Of a DNA stretch of 64,000 bases, positions 47,368-54,580 are shown piece after piece; within the stretch, counting starts at the first letter, position 1; each line of letters starts with the position of its first letter. The DNA is from Aeromonas enteropelogenes (GTDB taxonomy: Bacteria; Pseudomonadota; Gammaproteobacteria; Enterobacterales; Aeromonadaceae): the NCBI RefSeq assembly GCF_000819845.1, contig NZ_CDCG01000044.1, positions 62,001 through 126,000 of the forward strand. The letters are read 5' to 3'. A program made the translations under genes and the position numbers. Below the pieces are notes generated by a model. That model was not told where the DNA came from, searched no databases, and saw only the letters and a program-made list of their open reading frames with translations.

Positions 47368-47766
47368 TCAGTATTGCTTGACCTTGAGCAACTGGCGCCG
47401 CTCCTGTTTGTCGGGGCGACGCTCCGGGCTCGGGGCAAACTGGCTGTTGAAACGGCGGGCTTCGCTGTTCTCGGCCCGTTTCTTCAGGCTGTCAGCCGTC
47501 TCTTCATAGAGTTGCTGGGCCAGCGGTGCCGACTTGCGCTGCTCGCTGAGGGCCAGCACTCGCACTTCCCGTTCATCCTGGCCCTGCCAGAAGCGGATTA
47601 GTGCCCCTACTTCCACATGTTTGCCCGGTTTGCTGCGCTGACCATTGTAGTGCACCTTGCCCCCGTCAATCTGATCCCGCGCCAGCGAGCGGGTCTTGTA
47701 GAAGCGTGCCGCCCACAACCACTTGTCGAGACGAACCTCGAGGGTGCTTTCTGCATGTTTGGACAT
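47368..47766 (-). CDS. hslR: Ribosome-associated heat shock protein Hsp15
   Basis: 132 residues from ATG 47766. N-terminal S4 RNA-binding domain: EVRLDKWLWAARFYKTRSLA, QIDGGKVHYNGQRSKPGKHV; then a basic C-terminal tail rich in Arg/Lys (RRFNSQFAPSPERRPDKQERR). Hsp15 binds 50S subunits carrying stalled nascent chains. 83 bp upstream of hslO and likely co-transcribed. Confidence 0.96.
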   Translation of the reverse strand: MSKHAESTLEVRLDKWLWAARFYKTRSLARDQIDGGKVHYNGQRSKPGKHVEVGALIRFWQGQDEREVRVLALSEQRKSAPLAQQLYEETADSLKKRAENSEARRFNSQFAPSPERRPDKQERRQLLKVKQY

Positions 47767-47962
47767 GAACGGGCTCCATAACGGGGAAAAGAGGCGGTCG
47801 ATTATACCAGAGGCGATGGCCGGGATAGAAACCGGGCGACAGGGGAGCCGGCATTGGCGGGCATCCGTGTCACCATCATGTTGGCAGCCTGCTGATTGGA
47901 AAGGAGAAATATTGCCGGGCTGGATAAACGTCAGGGCTTGGCGCAACACGGTGTCGAAGGCA

Positions 47963-47989
47963 TAAAAATGCCGCCTGGTGGGGCGGCAT
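47963..47989 (-). terminator. Rho-independent terminator for the gene at 48011
   Basis: Minus strand ATGCCGCC / GGCGGCAT followed by TTTTTATG. Confidence 0.85.
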
Positions 47990-48010
47990 CGAGGGGCGGC
48001 GGGGCCGGGA

Positions 48011-48388
48011 TCAGAAACGATCCTGTTGTTCCGGCTTGTTGCCCTGCTCTTTTTCGCTGTGTTCGATGGCGGTACGGATGAGATCCACCCCGGCGCGGAT
48101 GATCAGCACCCCCATGTTGACCAGCTTGACGCAGACCCACATGAAGGCGATCAGCAGGATCAGCTTGAGCACTGTCTGGAACGCCTCCAGGAAGTTCTGC
48201 TCCAGATTGGCGGTCAGGCCGCTGGCGCTGCTCATCAGCCAGGTGTAGACCTCGCGCACGAAGGGGATGCGGCTCGGCATCTCCAGCACGTCGAGGGCGG
48301 CGGGCAGGGCCTGGAAGATGACGATGCTGCCAAACAGGATCAGGATGACACCGAGGGAGATGCCAAGGAAAAAGCCGAACTGTCTCAT
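48011..48388 (-). CDS. Small membrane protein of unknown function
   Basis: 125 residues from ATG 48388, with GGAG upstream; a start at 48403 (MLEPLM) is possible. Two strong hydrophobic segments: FGFFLGISLGVILILFGSIV (about 4-24) and LKLILLIAFMWVCVKLVNMG (about 82-102), with an amphipathic region between and a charged tail EHSEKEQGNKPEQQDRF. Inner-membrane protein with no recognised family. It has its own terminator and diverges from the Nudix-PAP2 gene across about 190 bp. Confidence 0.72.
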   Translation of the reverse strand: MRQFGFFLGISLGVILILFGSIVIFQALPAALDVLEMPSRIPFVREVYTWLMSSASGLTANLEQNFLEAFQTVLKLILLIAFMWVCVKLVNMGVLIIRAGVDLIRTAIEHSEKEQGNKPEQQDRF

Positions 48389-48581
48389 TAAGGGCTCCAG
48401 CATTTGCTGTGTGACATTGAGGTTAGCCCTCAATAGTAGGGAGTCACTCCTCTGACCGCAATCGTGGCGGCGCAGGAGTGAGGGGCAAGCCCGGGCTGGC
48501 AAGGGGCGACCGGTGCGATGGCATTGCCCGTTTGACGGATTTCTGGGAGGCTTGTCACCCAGCTTGTCTGAGTGACGGATC

Positions 48582-49979
48582 ATGTTGAAAATCCTGTTGT
48601 TACTGTTGATTGCCCTGGGGGCCGGCCTGTCGGTTCAGGGGGCCGAATTGCCGCCGCAAACGGCGCCAAGTGCTGCCGTTTGCGCGATTCGGCACCAGGG
48701 CGATGTCTTGCTGGTGCAGGATCGCATCTCTTCCCGCTATAGCCTCAGTGGCGGCTATATCGACGAAGGGGAAACGCTGGTCCAGGCGGCGCTGCGAGAG
48801 CTTTATGAAGAGACCGGACTCTCGGGCGAGGTGATTAAACCACTGGGGCGCTGGCAGCGGGCGGAGATCTTCGCCTGCCGCACCCAGGAGCCGATAGTGG
48901 CGCAGCAAGGCTCGGGATTTGTCTCCCTCCTGCAGGCCCCTAATCTGGGTGGAGAGATCCTCAACGCCCGTCTGATTGCCATCGATAAGCTGCCCGCAGC
49001 AGAGCGCCGCTTTCCGGATCAGCTCGACTGGTTGCAGGGGCGGCTGGACGAGGTGCCCGAGAGCGAGGTGAGCTGGCAAGCGGACTTCGTGGCGCAGGGC
49101 AGTGCCCTGCACCGGGCCGAAATCCCTCTGATGGTGCGGTTGCAGCAGTGGCTGGGGCCTGATGTATGGTGGCTCTCGGTCAGCAACCTGTTTGGTTCAG
49201 GAGGCTTTCAGCTGGCCCTGATACCTTTGCTGCTGCCTCTGCTGGGCTGGCCACGGTTGCGCCAACTGCTGTTTGCCATGCTCTGGCTCGGTCTGCTGGT
49301 GCAGGTGGGCAAGGAGAGTATCGGCTGGCCACGTCCCTTCCATTTGTTGCCGGAGCTTGCGGCCAGCAGTGCTCAGGGATTCGGCATGCCGAGCGGCCAC
49401 ACCGCCTCGGTCATGGTGTTCTGGGGGGCGCTGCTCGGCTGCTTGTGGCCGGCACACCGCTGGCGTGCCACCCTGCTGGCGCTGGTGCTGGCTCTCACCA
49501 CAGGGTTGGCGCGAGTCTGGCTCGGTGTGCACTTTATTTCGGACGTGGTCGTCGGGCTGCTGCTTGGCGCCCTGGTGCTGGCGATGCGAAGCGCCTGGCG
49601 CCATGACGCCCGAACCGCTGGCTGGCTGGTGCTGACCACGTTTGCCTTGATTGGTGCTGGTTGGGCCCAGTCGACTCATTTGGCTGGGATTGGCGTGGTT
49701 GCCCTCGGGCTTTGGCTGGGGGGAACCGCTTCGCTGGCACGAGATGGCCACCCTCCCGTGCTGACCGGTGTCGTCACGCTGGCAGGTGGAGCACTTTTGG
49801 GAACCGGCCTGTGGGCCCTGCCGCTGCTTACCAGCAGTTCGCTGGGGATCCTGCTCGGCCAGCTGTCGCTCTTTTTCGGACTGGGGCTCTGGTTGAGCGC
49901 CGGTCTCTGGTGGATACTGTCTCTCCTGAATACTGACTCTCTACCCCGGGGAATGGGCCCCGATAAGGGAACGCTATGA
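48582..49979 (+). CDS. Fusion of secreted Nudix hydrolase with membrane PAP2 phosphatase
   Basis: 465 residues. Signal peptide (1-20, GLSVQGAE), Nudix domain with complete box from GGYIDEGETL through RELYEETGL (about residues 57-80), then a six-helix PAP2 domain with all three motifs: KESIGWPRPF, PSGHTAS and GLARVWLGVHFISDVVVG. The Nudix box would lie in the periplasm, unusual for this family. Activity on undecaprenyl pyrophosphate or lipid/nucleotide pyrophosphates is inferred. Its stop overlaps the ydiK start by 4 nt. Confidence 0.9.
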   Translation: MLKILLLLLIALGAGLSVQGAELPPQTAPSAAVCAIRHQGDVLLVQDRISSRYSLSGGYIDEGETLVQAALRELYEETGLSGEVIKPLGRWQRAEIFACRTQEPIVAQQGSGFVSLLQAPNLGGEILNARLIAIDKLPAAERRFPDQLDWLQGRLDEVPESEVSWQADFVAQGSALHRAEIPLMVRLQQWLGPDVWWLSVSNLFGSGGFQLALIPLLLPLLGWPRLRQLLFAMLWLGLLVQVGKESIGWPRPFHLLPELAASSAQGFGMPSGHTASVMVFWGALLGCLWPAHRWRATLLALVLALTTGLARVWLGVHFISDVVVGLLLGALVLAMRSAWRHDARTAGWLVLTTFALIGAGWAQSTHLAGIGVVALGLWLGGTASLARDGHPPVLTGVVTLAGGALLGTGLWALPLLTSSSLGILLGQLSLFFGLGLWLSAGLWWILSLLNTDSLPRGMGPDKGTL

Positions 49980-51067
49980 ATATGAAAAAAGTGGATCTGG
50001 CCAAGATAACCCTGGGGGTGCTGTTTATCAGCATCCTCATCATCTCCTGTTTCATGGTGCTGCGCCCCTTTCTGCCCGCGCTGGTGTGGGCCACCATGAT
50101 CACCATCGCGACCTGGCCGCTGATGCTGATGGTGCAGCGCCTGCTGTGGGGCAAGCGCACGCTGGCGGCGCTGACCATGACGCTGGGATTGTTGCTGATG
50201 TTCGTCATTCCGTTGTTCATGACTCTGGCGAACGTGGCGGAGAAGGCGCCCATGCTGATCGAGCTGGGCACCAGTATCAGCCACTCGCCGCCGCCCGAGT
50301 TGCTCTGGCTGCAACAGATCCCGCTGGTGGGCGCCAAACTCTATGACTTCTGGCAGCAGATCCTGGCCAGCGGTGGTCAGGTGCTGTTTGCCAAGCTGGC
50401 CCCCTATTTTGGCCAGACCGCCCGTTGGCTCGCCTCCCAGGCCGGCAATCTGGGCCTGTTGTTTGTCCACTTCCTGTTGACCGTGGGGATCTGCGGTGTG
50501 CTCTATCACTCGGGGGAAATGGTCGCGACCGGCATCCGCCGCTTTGCCCATCGTCTGGCGGGGGAGCGCGGCGACAATGCCACCGTGCTGGCCTCCCAGG
50601 CGATCCGCGCCGTGGCCATGGGGGTGGTGGTGACCGCCATCGTACAATCCTCGGTGGCAGGTCTGGGTCTGTGGATCGCCGGCATTCCCTACACCATGGT
50701 GCTGGTGGTGGTGATGTTCATCCTGATCGTTGCCCAGATCGGCCCCTTCCCGGTGCTGTTGGCCTGTATCGGCTATCTCTACTGGAGTGGTGATACCACC
50801 TGGGGCACCTTCCTGCTGGTGTGGTCGCTGATCGCGGGCACCATGGACAACTTCCTGCGCCCCTTCCTTATCAAGCGCGGTGCCGACCTGCCCCTTATCC
50901 TCATTCTGGTGGGGGTTATCGGCGGCCTGCTGACCATGGGGATCATCGGTCTCTTTATCGGCCCCGTGGTGTTGGCGGTGGGTTACACCTTGCTGGATGC
51001 CTGGATAAAGGAAGGAGATCACCTGCCAGAGGCGACCGCTGTGGTTGAACCGCCCAAGGCTGAGTGA
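49976..51067 (+). CDS. ydiK: AI-2E family transporter YdiK
   Basis: 363 residues, about eight membrane helices, starting MNMKKVDLAKITLGVLFISI. The family is shown by PFLPALVWATMITIATWPL, the middle IAGIPYTMVLVVVMFILIVA and GTMDNFLRPFLIKRGADLP near the C-terminus. AI-2E/PerM proteins are putative small-solute exporters; AI-2 export by TqsA is known, but YdiK's substrate is not. Overlaps the preceding Nudix-PAP2 gene by ATGA and shares its transcript; terminator 51093. Confidence 0.9.
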   Translation: MNMKKVDLAKITLGVLFISILIISCFMVLRPFLPALVWATMITIATWPLMLMVQRLLWGKRTLAALTMTLGLLLMFVIPLFMTLANVAEKAPMLIELGTSISHSPPPELLWLQQIPLVGAKLYDFWQQILASGGQVLFAKLAPYFGQTARWLASQAGNLGLLFVHFLLTVGICGVLYHSGEMVATGIRRFAHRLAGERGDNATVLASQAIRAVAMGVVVTAIVQSSVAGLGLWIAGIPYTMVLVVVMFILIVAQIGPFPVLLACIGYLYWSGDTTWGTFLLVWSLIAGTMDNFLRPFLIKRGADLPLILILVGVIGGLLTMGIIGLFIGPVVLAVGYTLLDAWIKEGDHLPEATAVVEPPKAE

Positions 51068-51092
51068 AAGTTCAACAATAAATAGCTGATGC

Positions 51093-51123
51093 AAAGAGCC
51101 GCTCATTGGGCGGCTCTTCTGTT
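51093..51123 (+). terminator. Rho-independent terminator after ydiK
   Basis: Stem AGAGCCGC / GCGGCTCT with loop TCATTGG, then TCTGTTT. Confidence 0.8.
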
Positions 51124-51231
51124 TATGGCGATAGCGTCAGGCCGGTTGGTACAGGGTGATGCCGCGGCAAAGAAGCATCCATCTTGGCTGTGCTGGCTAC
51201 GCGGCGTTTTGCTCAGAACGATGGGTGTCCC

Positions 51232-51308
51232 AATTTCCGTTGCCATAAACGGCACGAGGAACGAGCGTCCGGCGACCGTAGGGAGCGAATTTCATGGTCT
51301 TGTTAGAT
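51232..51308 (-). repeat. Partial or degenerate attC-like sequence closing the cassette island
   Basis: On the minus strand, eight bases after the stop of the 460-residue gene, ATCTAACAAGACCATGAAA begins with a consensus RYYYAAC core (51308-51302). About 55 bases on, TTTATGGCAACGG pairs partly with it (TTTCATGG / CCATAAA on plus). A proper second GTTRRRY core is not seen, so the site is degenerate or truncated at the chromosomal junction. Confidence 0.45.
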
Positions 51309-51315
51309 ACTCTGC

Positions 51316-52698
51316 CTATATTGGAAGTTGTGAGGCTCGATCAGATAAATCATCCAACTCAGTAACTATATCTTGTATATCTTCAATTTCTTTTTGCGCA
51401 ACTCCATCCCACAACTTGAGATGACGATCAAAAGCAACCCATTTAAGTGCATGAAAACCATTCCAAGCCAGCCCCATCCATGAAGCATAATTCGCATCCA
51501 AAATATTTTTTGTGACATAAACCTTTCCGGCATTAACTGAACTGCTAGTTCCATAAGCTAAAGCAAGCATTATTCTGAAGCGTGGATTCATTTTTAATGG
51601 AATTGTATCAATAAGTGATTCACCAAAAGGTTTATCATACAATTTCATTTGTTTTATAGCATAAAAAGCTCGCAGTATTACTTCCATTATCGCCATTGGA
51701 ATGCTGGTCACAACAAATTGTCTAAAGTCATATCCATTTACATACATCCACTCTATTTGTTTCCCGAAGTTTGAATCGCCGACAGGTATTCCTTCAAACA
51801 TGCGTAGGATACCCATGAAAGGCGCTGGCAAACCCATTCCACGATTGCCATTCGCAGAAGGTGCATTAACATCCGAAAGCAAATGGCCTAGCATTCTTCC
51901 CAGAAGCTGAAAAATACTTCCCTCTGTAGCTGGCTTTGTGCTAGGAAAACTCTTTATAGTACCATTAACCACAATGGTGCAAGTCCCATTTAACATATCC
52001 ATTACGCCAAATATGAATCCCAAAATTGGGTCATGTGCTAAAGATCTTAGCCTATGATTTGTTGGATTGATTGATTTTGGCGGTGCACCAACAAGGTCGG
52101 CAATAGTAGAGGAGTCTGGCGCACCAGTCGGATTGGCCTTGCTAAGAGCCTCACTTAAATCAGGAGGAAGAATCTTGTTGAAAGCTTGTTGAACCCATTT
52201 ATTGAAGACGCCATCAACTTCCTTCTCCCATTTTACTGTAGGCTTAGGTGGAGCTTTAACGAATAGGATATCCAACATTGCAGCAAAAAGACCACATGAC
52301 CCTGCGATAGCATAATCCCATCCATCTAATCCATATTGGTCATTGAATGCTTTTACTCTTAGATTAATTTTATTGCTAACTTCCACTGAATCCTGCACAG
52401 TCAACACATCACTCAATAAAACACTGTCTTTAAAAGCATTTTCAGCCGCATTATAAATCTGCTCTAAACTCGACTCTACCAACTGGCTAGGCCGAGACAT
52501 AGACTCTAAATACTTCTCCTTACTCTTAATAAAATCTGAGGAATTTAGTTCTTTTTCATTATCTATCAGTCCTGACAGTGCAGCCTTTATTGAATCTAAA
52601 TCAGTATTTATTGATTCATGAGCTATAGATATTTTAGATGACCTTTCCTGCAAAAGTTTTATTGCTTTCAAATCTTTCTGATACGGGTCTTTTTTCAT
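51316..52698 (-). CDS. Cassette-borne protein of 460 residues, unknown family
   Basis: The first 110 residues are charged and helical, probably coiled coil (ISIAHESINTDLDSIKAALS, NKINLRVKAFNDQ). A hydrophobic segment follows (YAIAGSCGLFAAMLDILF, about 128-146), then a mixed domain with HDPILGFIFGVMDML, MGLPAPFMGILRMFEGIPV and several helices with His/Trp (NGFHALKWVAFDRHLKLWDG). Codon use is AT-rich, unlike neighbours. Its start overlaps the upstream 161-residue gene by 4 nt (ATGA), so the two proteins are probably made together. I recognise no catalytic motif. A membrane-linked partner role, perhaps defence or toxin, is inference only. Confidence 0.82.
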   Translation of the reverse strand: MKKDPYQKDLKAIKLLQERSSKISIAHESINTDLDSIKAALSGLIDNEKELNSSDFIKSKEKYLESMSRPSQLVESSLEQIYNAAENAFKDSVLLSDVLTVQDSVEVSNKINLRVKAFNDQYGLDGWDYAIAGSCGLFAAMLDILFVKAPPKPTVKWEKEVDGVFNKWVQQAFNKILPPDLSEALSKANPTGAPDSSTIADLVGAPPKSINPTNHRLRSLAHDPILGFIFGVMDMLNGTCTIVVNGTIKSFPSTKPATEGSIFQLLGRMLGHLLSDVNAPSANGNRGMGLPAPFMGILRMFEGIPVGDSNFGKQIEWMYVNGYDFRQFVVTSIPMAIMEVILRAFYAIKQMKLYDKPFGESLIDTIPLKMNPRFRIMLALAYGTSSSVNAGKVYVTKNILDANYASWMGLAWNGFHALKWVAFDRHLKLWDGVAQKEIEDIQDIVTELDDLSDRASQLPI

Positions 52699-53180
52699 TT
52701 TGGTTTTTTCTTTGTAAGGAGGTCTATTGTTGCTTTAATACTTGCTATTTCTTCTTTGAAGAATTCAGCATTTTTCAAAAGCCTCTCTTGCACATCATAC
52801 AGTTTTCGAATTGCGGTGCCCAAAGCCACTGCCAGCTTTGCATTTTTCTTCTTCTTAGCAATGGCATATGCCCCAACGCCAAGGATTGCAACAGGCGCAG
52901 CAAGAACGCCTATTCCAGCAGCCATCCCACCACCAACAAGTGCGCCTGCTGCGGATAAGCCTGATGTTATGCCTGCAGCAGACAGCCCGACGACTTTGCC
53001 GCCAAAATAAAGAGCCCCCAATGATCCTAGGGCTCCTGTACCAGAACCCAATACAGTAGCCAATCCCTCAGTAATGCCCGGATAATCATTCTCTAAAGAA
53101 TTAAGGACGGACGAAACCTCTTCTGTTGCTTGCTTCCTGATTTTTTCAATTTGCTCTTGTGTCATGTTTTCCATCATCAT
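52695..53180 (-). CDS. Glycine-zipper membrane protein, unknown family
   Basis: 161 residues from the first of three ATGs; the third (53174) has the best distance from CTGGAG. Layout: charged helix 1-30, long Gly/Ala-rich hydrophobic region about 38-105 (LGSGTGALGSLGALYFGG, GITSGLSAAGALVGGG, AAGIGVLAAPVAILGVGAYA), KKKK at about 110, then an amphipathic C-terminal helix ending in lysines. Such hairpins occur in membrane-inserting toxins, holins and pore-forming effectors, but no family is recognised. It is the first gene after the attC at 53210, so it opens the second cassette; low GC. Confidence 0.82.
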   Translation of the reverse strand: MMMENMTQEQIEKIRKQATEEVSSVLNSLENDYPGITEGLATVLGSGTGALGSLGALYFGGKVVGLSAAGITSGLSAAGALVGGGMAAGIGVLAAPVAILGVGAYAIAKKKKNAKLAVALGTAIRKLYDVQERLLKNAEFFKEEIASIKATIDLLTKKKPK

Positions 53181-53209
53181 CTCCAGATTTAGCTAGCTCT
53201 TGATTAATT

Positions 53210-53334
53210 ATCTAACGCCCTGTTAAGGGATGAGCAACGCAATACCAAAGCCGCCGCATACTCCTTAATTACTAAAATCAACGCATAGTAAAAATGCCAT
53301 GCGTTGCGAATCCCTCTTGAACAGTTTGTTAGGC
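53210..53334 (-). repeat. Integron attC recombination site (125 bp)
   Basis: On the minus strand it starts GCCTAAC (53334-53328) and ends GTTAGAT (53216-53210), the outer core sites RYYYAAC and GTTRRRY. The inner arms pair: TGTTCAAGAGGGATTCGCA... with ...TGCGTTGCTCATCCCTTAACA, with small bulges at the expected places, enclosing a variable central part of about 60 nt. The TAA stop of the gene at 53329 lies inside the first core site, a common arrangement in integron cassettes. Size and form resemble sites of sedentary chromosomal integrons. No integrase gene in the window. Confidence 0.9.
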
Positions 53335-54141
53335 GATATTATCAACCTGCTTTTCGATCTTTTTCTTGTACATATCAAAAGGGAACAAACCATCAAATAT
53401 CATATTTCTCATATCTGGTAAACTTTCAATTGAAGCATGAACTGCAACAGGAGAATATTTAAACTTGGTATCACCAATAGTTACTAGCTGTGCCGGAAAA
53501 GAACTTTGCACAGTCTTAAGCTCTGATGCTCCAAGAATCAACATACTACTATGAGGAACTCCTTGGCTTAGCATTTGAAATCTGACCTCAGGGCTAATTA
53601 TATCCTCTATTTCAGAAATAGCTTGTTCTGCTTCTTTAACAAGAATTATCTCGGGTATAAATTTCTTCTTATTACCTGAGTACGGTTGTTGTTTTAACGA
53701 TATATCGACGATTGAAAATGGAGGAGCATAAACCCAAGCATGACCAGCAGTGAAGCTGCCGTTGTCAGCAGACCAATAATATGTTGTCTCTTCGCCAGAG
53801 TTTTCAGGAAATTCAATTGTTGTAGAGCCTTTAATACAAGCACACCAGACACCCTTGCGTTCAAGTATTCGGGCTAGTATCCCAGTAATATCAACACAAG
53901 CTCCCTCGCGTCCATTTTCCTTTAACTCATAACTCAATATTTTCACGATTTCCTGAATTATTGCTTCGGCTTTTTCAAGGTATTCATGTGAATACGGTTG
54001 CGAGTCAACAAACTTAGCGAATTTGATTAAATAACTAGGATCTCTTTGTTCTGCTTTTAAAAAATTAGGGTGATCATAAAAATCAGTTTTATCAACGGGA
54101 ATTCCTTTATTTTGAAACTCTGTTTTTAATTGTTCATACAT
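53329..54141 (-). CDS. Transglutaminase-like cysteine protein in an integron cassette
   Basis: 270 residues. A Cys-His-Asp triad fits the transglutaminase/papain-like fold: C82 (GREGACVDITGIL), H134 (TAGHAWVYAPP) and D146 (FSIVDIS), in the usual order and spacing; the aromatic after His is typical. Ahead of it is a helical region (1-75), behind it a domain of about 110 residues (IIPEVRF-like segment, SSMLILGASELKTVQ, YSPVAVHASIESLP). No signal peptide. Low GC. The stop lies inside attC, so cassette ownership is clear. It may be a protease, deamidase or cross-linking toxin; target unknown. Confidence 0.82.
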   Translation of the reverse strand: MYEQLKTEFQNKGIPVDKTDFYDHPNFLKAEQRDPSYLIKFAKFVDSQPYSHEYLEKAEAIIQEIVKILSYELKENGREGACVDITGILARILERKGVWCACIKGSTTIEFPENSGEETTYYWSADNGSFTAGHAWVYAPPFSIVDISLKQQPYSGNKKKFIPEIILVKEAEQAISEIEDIISPEVRFQMLSQGVPHSSMLILGASELKTVQSSFPAQLVTIGDTKFKYSPVAVHASIESLPDMRNMIFDGLFPFDMYKKKIEKQVDNIA

Positions 54142-54580
54142 ATTCTAAATGATCTCCATATCGCCTAACAGTGATTAGATGGAAGGCGGTACTAATCCGT
54201 TGATAGAGCCTTCCATATAACTCCGGTTTACCCTGACCGCCGCCACGAAAAAACATTTTAAATCACAGCATTGTCGACAAATCTCTGGTGCTGAACGCAT
54301 TCGCCAAACATTTCCCTTTGGCTCCATTTTTCGCTACTGAGCAAAAATACACTTAAGGGGCGGCAATGGAAAGTGCCATCTGGCCTCCTCTTCATAAACA
54401 AGCCAGTAGTGTGATCGGGACGATATATCAAGAGAGCGAAGGAGTACCGCGCCTTCTGCCACTGGCTCGGTCAGCAATGTGTCGACGGTGAACCCGCCCG
54501 GAATAAGGACGGGGTTACCACCCTCTGAGACAGGTCACTGAATCTGGCCGGCAAGGGTGGTTAAATGAAGGTTTCTCCTT
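54142..54580. other. Region between the cassette island and dhaR, with a cassette boundary and possible coding remnant
   Basis: 439 bases. It holds the GTTAGGC core and hairpin listed separately, then sequence without a gene. On the minus strand a frame without an ATG stays open over 54334-54534 (ending HYWLVYEEEARWHFPLPPL, then KCIFAQ); it reads like protein and may be a remnant of a displaced gene. The dhaR promoter must lie in the right part. Confidence 0.5.
54163..54216 (-). repeat. Cassette 5' boundary: GTTAGGC core with adjoining hairpin
   Basis: Minus strand GTTAGGC (54169-54163) lies 21 bases before the start of the transglutaminase-like gene, the normal place of a cassette's left boundary. 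Next to it is the perfect 9-bp inverted repeat ATGGAAGGC / GCCTTCCAT with a 20-nt loop (54179-54216). This may be the rest of an upstream attC or a secondary insertion site. No attI or intI is seen. Confidence 0.6.

Noticed and set aside
51316..54216. Complete integron with integrase, or a prophage or IS element
   Set aside because: No tyrosine recombinase, transposase, phage gene or terminal inverted repeats are present; only attC-type sites.
54365..54493. Short plus-strand frame MESAIWPPLHK... before dhaR
   Set aside because: About 42 codons, no ribosome site, and no protein-like pattern compared with the opposite-strand reading.
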